This document shows positions 48,660 to 56,519 of a DNA stretch of 64,000 nt, piece by piece; the stretch's first letter is position 1, and every line of letters begins with the position of its first letter. The stretch spans positions 124,001-188,000 of the forward strand of contig NZ_JAMLJJ010000001.1 in NCBI RefSeq assembly GCF_023736155.1, read 5' to 3'. The stretch is from Larsenimonas salina. GTDB lineage: Bacteria > Pseudomonadota > Gammaproteobacteria > Pseudomonadales > Halomonadaceae. Made by a program: the position numbers and the translations under genes. The notes beneath the pieces are model-generated. The model ran no database searches. It saw only the letters and a list, made by a program, of their open reading frames with translations, and was not told where the DNA came from.

Positions 48660-48675
48660 ACTTGATACGCTATTG

Positions 48676-48703
48676 AAAAAAGCCGGCATCCGCCGGCTTT
48701 TTT
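48676..48703. terminator. Bidirectional terminator after pilA
   Basis: AAAAAAGCCGGC and GCCGGCTTTTTT around ATCC. It separates pilA from the convergent small gene at 48707. Confidence 0.93.
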
Positions 48704-48706
48704 GTG

Positions 48707-48982
48707 TCAGTACATCGCCCGTTCTTCCTCGACCACTTCCTTGAGCACATCGAGAAAGAGCCCATCGGCCGGGGAATGCTGTTTGGGGTTTTCAGGGATA
48801 TTGATGTTGGTGGAGTTCGAGATGGCGTTGGCGATTTTCGCCATCGCCTCGGGCTCGCCGTAGTGTTCACGGGCGATAATGAGCGACTGCGAGAGAATTT
48901 CGGGTTCCTGCAGCATCTTCTTGATGAAGTGGCGCAGCTCGGTAATCATGCGCTGTTGCTGAATTTCGGTGGCTGAGCTCAT
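48707..48982 (-). CDS. Small helical protein of unknown function
   Basis: 91 residues, not recognised. It is predicted mostly helical, with MITELRHFIKKMLQEPEILS near the start, and acidic at the C-terminus (VLKEVVEEERAMY). A segment rich in Asn and Ser (ISNSTNINIPENP, about residues 55-67) lies between. No signal peptide, membrane segment or cysteine. I chose the ATG at 48982 because AGGAGGAAGG lies just before it; an in-frame start at 49078 would overlap the stop of the cation pump gene. The strong ribosome site and clean ending next to a terminator argue it is real. Confidence 0.7.
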   Translation of the reverse strand: MSSATEIQQQRMITELRHFIKKMLQEPEILSQSLIIAREHYGEPEAMAKIANAISNSTNINIPENPKQHSPADGLFLDVLKEVVEEERAMY

Positions 48983-49077
48983 GGCGCCTTCCTCCTGGGG
49001 TAAACGATGTAGGGCTGGCCTGGACGTGTCCTTGGCCAGCCGGTGAAGCTTGTGTCTAGGATAGCGCGTCGACCCCA

Positions 49078-50247
49078 TTACTCACCAGATGGGATCGTCT
49101 GCCACAGGGTGATCTCACCCAGCCACTCGAGATCCGAGGTGCTTTCCTTGAGCGCGGTATAGGGCGCCTCGGGCAGTTCGAGCCCGGCCGGGACATAGAG
49201 GACCACATCGATGGCGCGCCGGTCTTCATTACTTGCATAGTGCAGGCCAAGGCTTATGCGCGCCCGCCAGAGCGGGTGGGCGTGCCAGCGCGCCTCCAGC
49301 TCATGGATGACGTCGGTTCGAAGCGGCAGAGGCTTTCGATGCTCGGCCCGCGGGGCGTTGGAGTCGTCTTCGGGATCAATGTGGAAGACGATATCCTCAA
49401 GCTCTGGGCGTGCAGTGCGAAGGGTGCGAATGACCTCGTTGCCGATCTCGTGGCCCTCGGAAACGCTCAGGCGCGAGCCCACGATCAAGTGCAGGTCCAG
49501 CATGACGCTGCCGCTTTGGGTGCGGGTTCGAACGTCGTGCACGTCCTTTACCCCGTCGACGCCGAGCGCCAGTTCGCGAATCACTTTGTCCTCTTCCGGC
49601 GGAAGGGCCGTGTCGATGAGTTCCCGCCCGGCGTGCCAGATCTGCTCGACGCCGACCTTGGCGACCATCGCGGCCACGATGATGGCTGCCACACTGTCAA
49701 ACCAGCTCCAGCCGAACTGAAGCCCGACCAGTCCGACCAGAACCACCAGGGAGGACAGCGCATCACTGCGCGAGTGCCAGGCGTTGGCCTCCAGAAGACG
49801 CGAGCGCTGCTGGCGGGCGACGTGCAGGGTCACCCGAAACAGCACCTCCTTGATCAGCATCGAGGCTGCCGCGAGCAGTATGGCGCCGGTGCCGGCGCTT
49901 GAAAGCGTCGAGCCGGTCAGAAGGCGGTCGAGGCTATCCCAGGCAAGAGCCGCCGCAACGCCGATCAACATGGCGCCGAGGGCGAGCGTACCGAGCGTTT
50001 CGATCCGCCCGTGGCCGTAAGGATGGTTGCTGTCTGGCGCCTGACGACCATAATGCGTTGCCAGCATTACAAACGCATCGGTGATCAGATCCGAGAGCGA
50101 ATGAATGCCATCGGCGACCAACGCGCCTGACTGTGTGACGTAGCCGACCGCAATCTTCAGTCCGCCCAGAAGGGCGTCAAAGACGGCCCCCAGGAGCGTG
50201 ATGCGCTGGGCTGTGCGGCGAGAGTTATCAAGCGTCGCGTCTTGCAT
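49078..50247 (-). CDS. Cation diffusion facilitator (CDF) family efflux protein
   Basis: A 389-residue metal:proton antiporter with six membrane helices and a cytoplasmic ferredoxin-like C-domain. The metal-site pairs are in VADGIHSLSDLITD (HxxxD, near residues 43-56) and in AWHSRSDALSSLV (HxxxD, near 156-168); the linking HPYGHGRIETLG is typical. Zinc, iron or manganese are all possible. A C-terminal extension of about 90 residues beyond the usual CDF domain (after HIDPEDDSNAP) has no clear match to me. It is divergent from the Trk channel gene. Confidence 0.88.
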   Translation of the reverse strand: MQDATLDNSRRTAQRITLLGAVFDALLGGLKIAVGYVTQSGALVADGIHSLSDLITDAFVMLATHYGRQAPDSNHPYGHGRIETLGTLALGAMLIGVAAALAWDSLDRLLTGSTLSSAGTGAILLAAASMLIKEVLFRVTLHVARQQRSRLLEANAWHSRSDALSSLVVLVGLVGLQFGWSWFDSVAAIIVAAMVAKVGVEQIWHAGRELIDTALPPEEDKVIRELALGVDGVKDVHDVRTRTQSGSVMLDLHLIVGSRLSVSEGHEIGNEVIRTLRTARPELEDIVFHIDPEDDSNAPRAEHRKPLPLRTDVIHELEARWHAHPLWRARISLGLHYASNEDRRAIDVVLYVPAGLELPEAPYTALKESTSDLEWLGEITLWQTIPSGE

Positions 50248-50330
50248 CGATCAAAGTGTCCTTGCTGCACCGGGGCGATGGAGGGCGTATAGTGGCGCGT
50301 TCTGACATTGGTTTGCAAAAAGGGTAGAAA

Positions 50331-51809
50331 ATGTCACGTCTGACGCTGTTCCAGCGGGCGACCGGTGTTGGCCCGGTTCTGCGGATTCTGGCCATGCTGT
50401 TGCTGGTCCTTGCCGTCATCATGGCGGTGCCGCTGGTTGTGCTCATTATCGAGCAAAACAGCGATCTATGGGCGTTTGTCTACGCCGAACTCGCAACGCT
50501 TATATCGGCAGGATTGATGCTGCTGGTGACGCGGCAAATAGAGATTCAGTTGAAACCGCGTCAGATGTTCATTCTGACGACGCTTAGCTGGGTCACCATC
50601 TGTACCTACGCAAGCCTGCCGCTGGTGTTTGGTGCGCCTCATCTGTCGATGGGGGATGCGGTCTTTGAGTCGGTTTCGGCGGTCACCACCACCGGCTCGA
50701 CGGTCATGGTCGGTATCGACAACCTCTCCGATGGATTGAAGCTCTGGCGCGGACTGCTGCAGTGGGTCGGCGGGATCGGCATCATCGTCATGGCGATCGC
50801 GATTCTGCCGTTTCTGCAGGTGGGCGGCATGCGCCTGTTTCAGACCGAGTCCTCGGATTGGTCAGACAAGATCCTGCCGCGGGCGGGGGGAGTCGCCAAG
50901 TCGATCACCGGGGTGTATCTGCTGATCAGCGTGGTTGCGATCGTAAGCTACTGGTTCGCCGGTATGACATCTCTGGACGCGGTCGTACACGGGATGAGCT
51001 CGGTGGCGACCGGCGGGTTTTCGAACTACGACAGCTCGTTCGGCATCTACGAAGACAAGCCCTGGATCATGTGGATGGCCAACCTGTTCATGCTCCTGGG
51101 CGCGGTGCCGTTCGTTTTGTACATCAAGATGATGCGCGAAAAGACGCTGTCCTCGTTCTGGAAGGATCAGCAGGTGCGCGGACTCTTGTACATGCTGGTC
51201 GTGGTCATTCTAGGGCTTACGGTGTATCGAGTGGTGCGCGGCGTGCCGTTTTTCGATGCGCTGACGCAAGTTGCCTTCAATGTGATTTCGGTGGTCACGA
51301 CCACCGGCTACGCCTCCGACGACTACACCCTCTGGGGGCCGCTGGCCATTGTTTGTTTCTTCTACCTGACCTTTGTCGGCGGCTGTTCGGGCTCGACCAG
51401 TGGCGGCATGAAGGTCTTCCGCTTTCAGATCGGCATCATCATGCTGATCAACCAGCTCCGGCACCTGGTGCACTCCAACGGCGTGTTCGCCCAGCGCTAT
51501 AACGGACGAATGCTGACCGACGATGTGATCCGCGCCGTTATCGCGTTTTCCTTCTTCTTCTTTTTCACGGTGGGCGCGATCGCGCTTGGATTGGCCGCGA
51601 TGGGGCTTGACCTTGTGACGGCATTGTCGGGTGCGGCGACCGCGGTGGCAAACGTCGGCCCGGGCCTTGGCGATACCATTGGCCCGGCAGGTAATTTTTC
51701 GTCGCTACCAGAAGCGGCCAAATGGCTTTTGAGTTTCGGAATGCTGATGGGGCGTCTCGAAATCCTGACGGTGCTGGTGTTGGTGACACCGATGTTCTGG
51801 CGAAAATAG
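50331..51809 (+). CDS. trkI: Trk-type potassium uptake channel (TrkI/TrkH)
   Basis: A 492-residue potassium transporter built from four M1-P-M2 repeats. The four filter loops are visible as TTTGSTVM (about residue 118), SSVATGGFSNY (about 222), TTTGYASDDY (about 322) and VANVGPGLGD (about 440). It needs a cytoplasmic TrkA, not in the window. Potassium uptake is the first response to osmotic upshift, and Halomonas has two such channels, TrkH and TrkI. I favour TrkI by overall feel only; the paralogue is not certain. Confidence 0.85.
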   Translation: MSRLTLFQRATGVGPVLRILAMLLLVLAVIMAVPLVVLIIEQNSDLWAFVYAELATLISAGLMLLVTRQIEIQLKPRQMFILTTLSWVTICTYASLPLVFGAPHLSMGDAVFESVSAVTTTGSTVMVGIDNLSDGLKLWRGLLQWVGGIGIIVMAIAILPFLQVGGMRLFQTESSDWSDKILPRAGGVAKSITGVYLLISVVAIVSYWFAGMTSLDAVVHGMSSVATGGFSNYDSSFGIYEDKPWIMWMANLFMLLGAVPFVLYIKMMREKTLSSFWKDQQVRGLLYMLVVVILGLTVYRVVRGVPFFDALTQVAFNVISVVTTTGYASDDYTLWGPLAIVCFFYLTFVGGCSGSTSGGMKVFRFQIGIIMLINQLRHLVHSNGVFAQRYNGRMLTDDVIRAVIAFSFFFFFTVGAIALGLAAMGLDLVTALSGAATAVANVGPGLGDTIGPAGNFSSLPEAAKWLLSFGMLMGRLEILTVLVLVTPMFWRK

Positions 51810-51849
51810 CGTGTCAGGAAGGGTGCTTTTTTTCCAGGGTAAGTGAAGG

Positions 51850-51893
51850 TTGACGCGTACCGGCCGTTACCTCTTTTATTGTGCAGTGCACAA
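51850..51893 (+). promoter_or_regulatory. phaZ promoter with candidate PhaR operator
   Basis: TTGACG (51850-51855), 18 bases, then TTTTAT (51874-51879). The sequence ATTGTGCAGTGCACAA (51878-51893) overlaps the -10 and the expected start. An identical copy lies at the phasin promoter. Binding of PhaR, encoded at 63224, is inferred. Confidence 0.6.
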
Positions 51894-51954
51894 CGTGGGT
51901 CATGTGTGCTATTGATAAAAGGGTCAGGTCTTGGCGACAACGGGGGAAAGCACC

Positions 51955-53199
51955 ATGCTGTACCAGTACTACGAATTCCAGCGCTCGTTCTTCTATCCGG
52001 TTTCTGTAATGGCGAAACTGTCGGCGGAGCTTTTTACAGACTCGCGCCACAGTCTTTCCCACCTTCCCTGGGCCAATCGCCTGGCGGCCAATTACGAGCT
52101 GATCTACCGGCTGGGCAAGGAGTACGAAAAACCTGAATTCGATATCCGAACGATTGAAAAGGGTGGCTCAATTGTTCCAATCGTTGAGGAGATCGTTGAG
52201 GACAGGCCGTTTTGTCGCCTGATTCGATTCAAGCGCTACGCCGACAACGCAGAGCTTGCGCAGACGTTCACCGACGAGCCCAAGATACTGCTGTGCGCGC
52301 CGCTTTCAGGCCACCATTCGACGCTTTTGCGCGATACCGTTCGCCAATTCCTGCACGATGCCAAGGTCTACATCACCGACTGGAAGGATGCGCGCACCGT
52401 GCCCAACGATGAAGGGCCGTTCCATCTCGATGATTACGTCGAGTACATCCAGTCGTTCATTCGTACCATCGGTGCCGACAATCTGCATGTGATTTCAGTC
52501 TGTCAGCCCACGGTGCCCGTGCTGGCGGCGCTGTCGCTGATGGCGGCTCGAAACGAGGTCTTGCCCAATACGATCACGATGATGGGCGGGCCGATCGATG
52601 CTCGAAAGAGTCCGACCGAGGTCAACTCCCTGGCCAACAACAAGTCTCTTCAGTGGTTCGAGGACAACGTCATCCACCGAGTGCCTGGCGGTTACCCAGG
52701 CGCCGGTCGCAAGGTCTATCCAGGCTTTCTTCAGCATGCCGGTTTTGTTGCGATGAATCCGGACTTGCACCTCAAGTCGCACTGGGAATTCTATGAGCAT
52801 CTGCTCAGTGGTGATGAGGAGGACGCCGAAAGCCATCGTCGGTTCTACGATGAGTACAATGCGGTGCTGGACATGCCGGCCGAATATTACCTCGATACCA
52901 TTCGCGTCGTGTTTCAGGAGTACGCGCTCGCCAAGGGAACCTGGACCATTCGTGGCGAGCCCGTTGACCCGTCTTGCATCCAGGAAACGGCCCTGATGAC
53001 GGTAGAAGGTGAGCGTGACGATATTTCAGGCCACGGCCAGACAGCCTCCGCTCATGATCTGTGTACCGGCATTGAGGATAAACGCCGTTTTCACATCACA
53101 CTTGAAGGGGCCGGGCATTACGGCATCTTTTCCGGTCGGCGCTTTCGAACCAAGCTTTACCCGCAGCTTTTGCAGTTTATTCGTGATCATGCAAGTTAG
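51955..53199 (+). CDS. phaZ: Intracellular polyhydroxybutyrate depolymerase PhaZ
   Basis: A 414-residue granule-bound depolymerase of the PhaZa1 type that mobilises stored PHB. The nucleophile is a cysteine, not serine: Cys183 in HVISVCQPTVPVLAAL, the same number as in Ralstonia PhaZa1. The probable Asp is in VEGERDDISG and the His in GAGHYGIFSG near the end. No signal peptide, as expected for the cytosolic form. The ATG at 51955 follows GGGGGAAAG; an in-frame TTG at 51931 is unlikely. The phasin gene follows with its own promoter. Confidence 0.92.
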   Translation: MLYQYYEFQRSFFYPVSVMAKLSAELFTDSRHSLSHLPWANRLAANYELIYRLGKEYEKPEFDIRTIEKGGSIVPIVEEIVEDRPFCRLIRFKRYADNAELAQTFTDEPKILLCAPLSGHHSTLLRDTVRQFLHDAKVYITDWKDARTVPNDEGPFHLDDYVEYIQSFIRTIGADNLHVISVCQPTVPVLAALSLMAARNEVLPNTITMMGGPIDARKSPTEVNSLANNKSLQWFEDNVIHRVPGGYPGAGRKVYPGFLQHAGFVAMNPDLHLKSHWEFYEHLLSGDEEDAESHRRFYDEYNAVLDMPAEYYLDTIRVVFQEYALAKGTWTIRGEPVDPSCIQETALMTVEGERDDISGHGQTASAHDLCTGIEDKRRFHITLEGAGHYGIFSGRRFRTKLYPQLLQFIRDHAS

Positions 53200-53202
53200 A
53201 TC

Positions 53203-53250
53203 TTGACAGGATTGTGCGCTGCAGCAATACTTGCATTGTGCAGTGCACAA
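53203..53250 (+). promoter_or_regulatory. Phasin promoter with two candidate PhaR operators
   Basis: A perfect -35 TTGACA (53203-53208), 17 bases, then AATACT (53226-53231). ATTGTGCAGTGCACAA at 53235-53250 covers the start site. An imperfect copy, ATTGTGCGCTGCAGCAAT (53211-53228), sits between -35 and -10, centred 24 bases upstream. Confidence 0.68.
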
Positions 53251-53350
53251 TAAGCCAGGCACTGGCGGTGACGAATCTGGCGAGGCGGGTGGTTCGCAAG
53301 GTTCGACGAATATCCAGTCACGATCGGTAAGACACCGACAGGAGAATACG

Positions 53351-54082
53351 ATGTACACCATGAATAATCCGGAAAAGATGAAAGACGTCTACCGCGAGCA
53401 GGTCAATACGCTGATGGGCTTTACCCAGCAGTGGATGAAAGGTGTCGAGCAGCTGACCGAGCTTAACCTCAAGACAGCACAGGACATGATGTCTCAAGGT
53501 GCGGACATGACCCAGAAGATGCTTTCGGCTCGTGAAGCGCAGGAAGTCTTCAATCTGCAGTCCGTCATGTTCCAGCCGTTTTCCGAGCGCAGCATGGCGT
53601 ACACCCAGAATGCGTACAAGATCATGTCCGGCATGCAGTCTGATGTGATGAGGCTTGCCGAGAAAAAGGCCGCCGAACGCAGCCAGGCGTTTCAGTCCTA
53701 CGTGGATGATCTTGCCCGAAATGCACCGGTCGGCGCGGAATCAACGGTATCGATGACTAAATCGGCCACCAGCGCTACCGCAAGCTTCTACGACACCGTG
53801 CAGAAGATGGTGCGCCAGGCCATGGAAAACGCCGAGCGTAACTTCGAAGCCGCCACAAGCGTGGCCCACGAGCAGGCCAAGCAGGCAACCGATGCCTCGT
53901 CTCGCTTTGCAGGTGATGTTCAGGGCGCAACCAAGGACGCGTCACAGCGTACGGCAACTGCTGCCAAGAACGCCGCTGACCAGGCTCAGAAAGCGGCCGA
54001 GGCCTCCAGGAACAGTGCAACAGCTGCATCGTCGGCCAACGCCAACGCGTCCAGCAACACCAATACCTCGAACAAGAAGTAA
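53351..54082 (+). CDS. phaP: Phasin family protein (PHB granule-associated)
   Basis: A 243-residue phasin that coats PHB granules. Residues 15-150 form the helical phasin domain (MKGVEQLTELNLKTAQDMMS, then NAYKIMSGMQSDVMRLAEKK). The last 80 residues are low-complexity and rich in Ala, Asn, Ser, Lys and Gln (QKAAEASRNSATAASSANAN), close to the Ala/Lys-rich tails of some phasins. The ATG at 53351 has AGGAGAATACG just before; the ATG nine bases later is possible. An earlier start would lie within the operator. Confidence 0.9.
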   Translation: MYTMNNPEKMKDVYREQVNTLMGFTQQWMKGVEQLTELNLKTAQDMMSQGADMTQKMLSAREAQEVFNLQSVMFQPFSERSMAYTQNAYKIMSGMQSDVMRLAEKKAAERSQAFQSYVDDLARNAPVGAESTVSMTKSATSATASFYDTVQKMVRQAMENAERNFEAATSVAHEQAKQATDASSRFAGDVQGATKDASQRTATAAKNAADQAQKAAEASRNSATAASSANANASSNTNTSNKK

Positions 54083-54149
54083 ATACTGACAAAACGTCGG
54101 TACGGATACGCTGTACGCGTTGGGCACATTCCAACACGTACGCGCCATG

Positions 54150-54178
54150 AAAAAGCCCCGCTGAGCGGGGCTTTTTTT
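54150..54178. terminator. Bidirectional terminator after the phasin gene
   Basis: AAAAAGCCCCGCT and AGCGGGGCTTTTT around GA. It lies between convergent genes. Confidence 0.94.
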
Positions 54179-54215
54179 ATGCAGGGTCTGACGTTAAAGG
54201 TCCAACGTCAAACGA

Positions 54216-55808
54216 TCATGCAAAGGCGATGTAGATGGCCAGTACGCAGACGATCAAAGCGATACCTGCAGGAAACGAACCTTTCCACGGCGTGAGGTCG
54301 ACTTCGCCGCTGTCTTCCTGAACCCAGGGCTCCTTGCGCGGTGCCAGCTTGCCGATGATGAGCATCATGGCGATCAGGCCGACAAACACGAGACCGATAA
54401 AGTGGAAGTCGTGAACGACGTTCAAAACGCCAGTGAACGGCGGTACGAAGTAGACCAGAAAGATAACCAGACAGCCAAGAATCAGACCGAGCTTTGCAGC
54501 AATGGCCGGAACATGGCGGTTAAGAAGGCCGACGGCCACGACTGCCAGAATCGGAATGAAGTACAGCGCGTTCATCTTTTGCAGGTAGACGAAGATGCTT
54601 TCCTGACCGGCCAGAAGCGGTGCAATGATCATGGCCGCGATCGCGACGATCCAGCCAAATACCTTGCCTGATTTGACCACTTCCTCGTCAGAGGCGTCCT
54701 TGCGCAGGACCTGCTTGTAGATGCCAAGACTGAACAGCGTCGTGGTGCTGTTGAGTGCGGAGTTGAAGGACGAAAGGATGGCGCCGACCATGACGGCGGC
54801 GAAGAAGCCGGTCAGGTAGGGGGGCAATACATTGAAGACCAGATGGCCATAGGCCGCGTCGGCCTTGATGCCCTGATCGGCGTACAGATAAAACGCGATC
54901 ATGCCGGGAATAACCAGATACAGCGGCCCGAACAGCTTCAAAAACCCGGTCAGAAGCACACCTTTCTGCCCTTCGGCAAGGCTACTGGCGCCGAAGGTGC
55001 GCTGAATGATCTGCTGGTTGGTACACCAGTAGAAGACGTTCAGCAGCAGCACGCCGGTAAACAGGGTAGAAAACGGTACGGACTGCTCTTCAGTGCCCAG
55101 CGAGTTGAAACGCTCTGGCATCGAGGTGGTGAGGGTCTCCCAGCCCTGAGCAATTCCCTGACCGCCGCTGACGGCCTGAAGGCCGAAGTAGACAATGATG
55201 AAGCCGCCGATCAGTAGGCCGATGCCGTTCAAGGTGTCAGACACCGCAACGGTTCTAAGGCCGCCGAACAGGGCATAGATTGACCCGATCAGACCCACCA
55301 GCCAGACGGTGCCCCAAAGAAGCGTGGTATTGGACTCGATGCCCGTCAGCCCTTGCAGATCGAGCATGCCGAGCAGACCAACAGCGCCTGAATACAAAAC
55401 GATCGGCAACAGGATCGCGATGTAGGCCAACAGGAAAATGATGTTGGCGATTAACTGCGTGCCCTTGTCGAAACGTATGTCGAGCAGCTGCGGCACGGTA
55501 GTGATGCCACTTTTCAAAAATCGTGGCAAAAAGAACAGGGCCATCAGCACCAGCGCGACGACGGCCACGACTTCCCAGGCCATGACGCTGAAGCCGTCGA
55601 CGAAGGCGGCGCCATTAAGGCCGACCATCTGTTCGGTTGAGAGGTTGGTCATCAGAAGCGACCCCGCGATCAGCGGAAAAGAGAGGCTTCGTCCGGCCAG
55701 AAAATAGCCCTTGGAATGCTTATGGTCGTCGTTACGCGTGATTTTCCACGTAAGTGCGGCCACCGCTAAGGTAAACAGCAAGAACGACAGGATAGTTATT
55801 GCATGCAT
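54216..55808 (-). CDS. Sodium/solute symporter, SSS family (SGLT-like)
   Basis: A 530-residue sodium-coupled transporter with about 14 membrane helices. The first helix region GRSLSFPLIAGSLLMTNLST and the SSS signature region GLRTVAVSDTLNGIGLLIGG are visible, as is the sodium-site segment GAILSSFNSALNSTTTLFSLG (kept partly as SSFNSALNSTTTLF). It resembles the SGLT/YidK branch that transports sugars or related solutes. The real substrate is unknown, and no sugar-catabolism genes adjoin. It is divergent from the GlsB-like gene. Confidence 0.85.
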   Translation of the reverse strand: MHAITILSFLLFTLAVAALTWKITRNDDHKHSKGYFLAGRSLSFPLIAGSLLMTNLSTEQMVGLNGAAFVDGFSVMAWEVVAVVALVLMALFFLPRFLKSGITTVPQLLDIRFDKGTQLIANIIFLLAYIAILLPIVLYSGAVGLLGMLDLQGLTGIESNTTLLWGTVWLVGLIGSIYALFGGLRTVAVSDTLNGIGLLIGGFIIVYFGLQAVSGGQGIAQGWETLTTSMPERFNSLGTEEQSVPFSTLFTGVLLLNVFYWCTNQQIIQRTFGASSLAEGQKGVLLTGFLKLFGPLYLVIPGMIAFYLYADQGIKADAAYGHLVFNVLPPYLTGFFAAVMVGAILSSFNSALNSTTTLFSLGIYKQVLRKDASDEEVVKSGKVFGWIVAIAAMIIAPLLAGQESIFVYLQKMNALYFIPILAVVAVGLLNRHVPAIAAKLGLILGCLVIFLVYFVPPFTGVLNVVHDFHFIGLVFVGLIAMMLIIGKLAPRKEPWVQEDSGEVDLTPWKGSFPAGIALIVCVLAIYIAFA

Positions 55809-55988
55809 GGTGAGTATCCCTTGCGAATTTTTATACGGTTTAGGCGCTGAACGCCGACCTTTTTTGATTCAGACGCCAGTGTATCCATCGGTTCCCAAAG
55901 CGCTATTCGCCTATTGTCTGACATAGCCTGTCTCCGGCTCTGACAAACAGGTTTGGGTGGCAAAATACACCGTCTTTTCTACACTGGG

Positions 55989-56021
55989 GATGTATTGCAT
56001 GGGATGTGATGTATTGCATGG
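55989..56021. repeat. Two 14-base direct repeats upstream of the GlsB-like gene
   Basis: GATGTATTGCATGG occurs at 55989-56002 and again at 56008-56021, starting 19 bases apart. They lie 55 bases before the small gene at 56076. A tandem regulator site is possible. Confidence 0.75.
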
Positions 56022-56075
56022 AAAGCGTCGATCCGACGTACCGGGTCGGCCCACATTTAAAAGGAGTTACGCAAA

Positions 56076-56324
56076 ATGGGCATTATTCTCTGGTTGATCA
56101 TCGGTGGTCTTGCAGGCTGGATTGCAGGCAAGATCATGCGCGGCGGCGGTTTCGGTATCGTCGGTAACATCGTTGTAGGTATCGTCGGTGCCGTCATCGG
56201 CGGTGCGCTCTTGAGCGTACTGGGGCTTTCCTCCAGCGGTGGCATCATAGGTTCTCTGGTCACGGCGCTTATCGGTGCGGTCGTATTGCTCTGGATCGTG
56301 TCGTTGATCAAGAAAAAGGCGTGA
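56076..56324 (+). CDS. GlsB/YeaQ/YmgE-family small stress membrane protein
   Basis: An 82-residue protein of the transglycosylase-associated (Pfam Transgly_assoc) family. Three hydrophobic, glycine-rich segments (about residues 2-20, 27-48 and 58-76) and a basic tail KKKA. GlsB in Enterococcus is tied to general stress; the E. coli relatives YeaQ/YmgE have unknown function. AAGGAG lies 9 bases before the ATG. Its promoter region has paired direct repeats. Confidence 0.9.
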   Translation: MGIILWLIIGGLAGWIAGKIMRGGGFGIVGNIVVGIVGAVIGGALLSVLGLSSSGGIIGSLVTALIGAVVLLWIVSLIKKKA

Positions 56325-56346
56325 TCCCTGGAGATCGCCTTTTCGG

Positions 56347-56370
56347 AAAAGCGCCTTCGGGCGCTTTTTT
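56347..56370 (+). terminator. Terminator after the GlsB-like gene
   Basis: AAAAGCGCC, TTCG loop, GGCGCTTTTTT. The stable UUCG tetraloop is typical of strong terminators. Confidence 0.92.
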
Positions 56371-56519
56371 ATGCGCCTTTTGTTTATAAAATGCTATCTA
56401 TTTTGATTTTTTGATTCATTTAATTAATTGATGGCCGGCATTTGGCTTCCCAATTATCTCGCCATACCCGGGCTCTATATCCTGCGTGAACTCGATAACG
56501 ACTCACAGAGGGTATTCCC

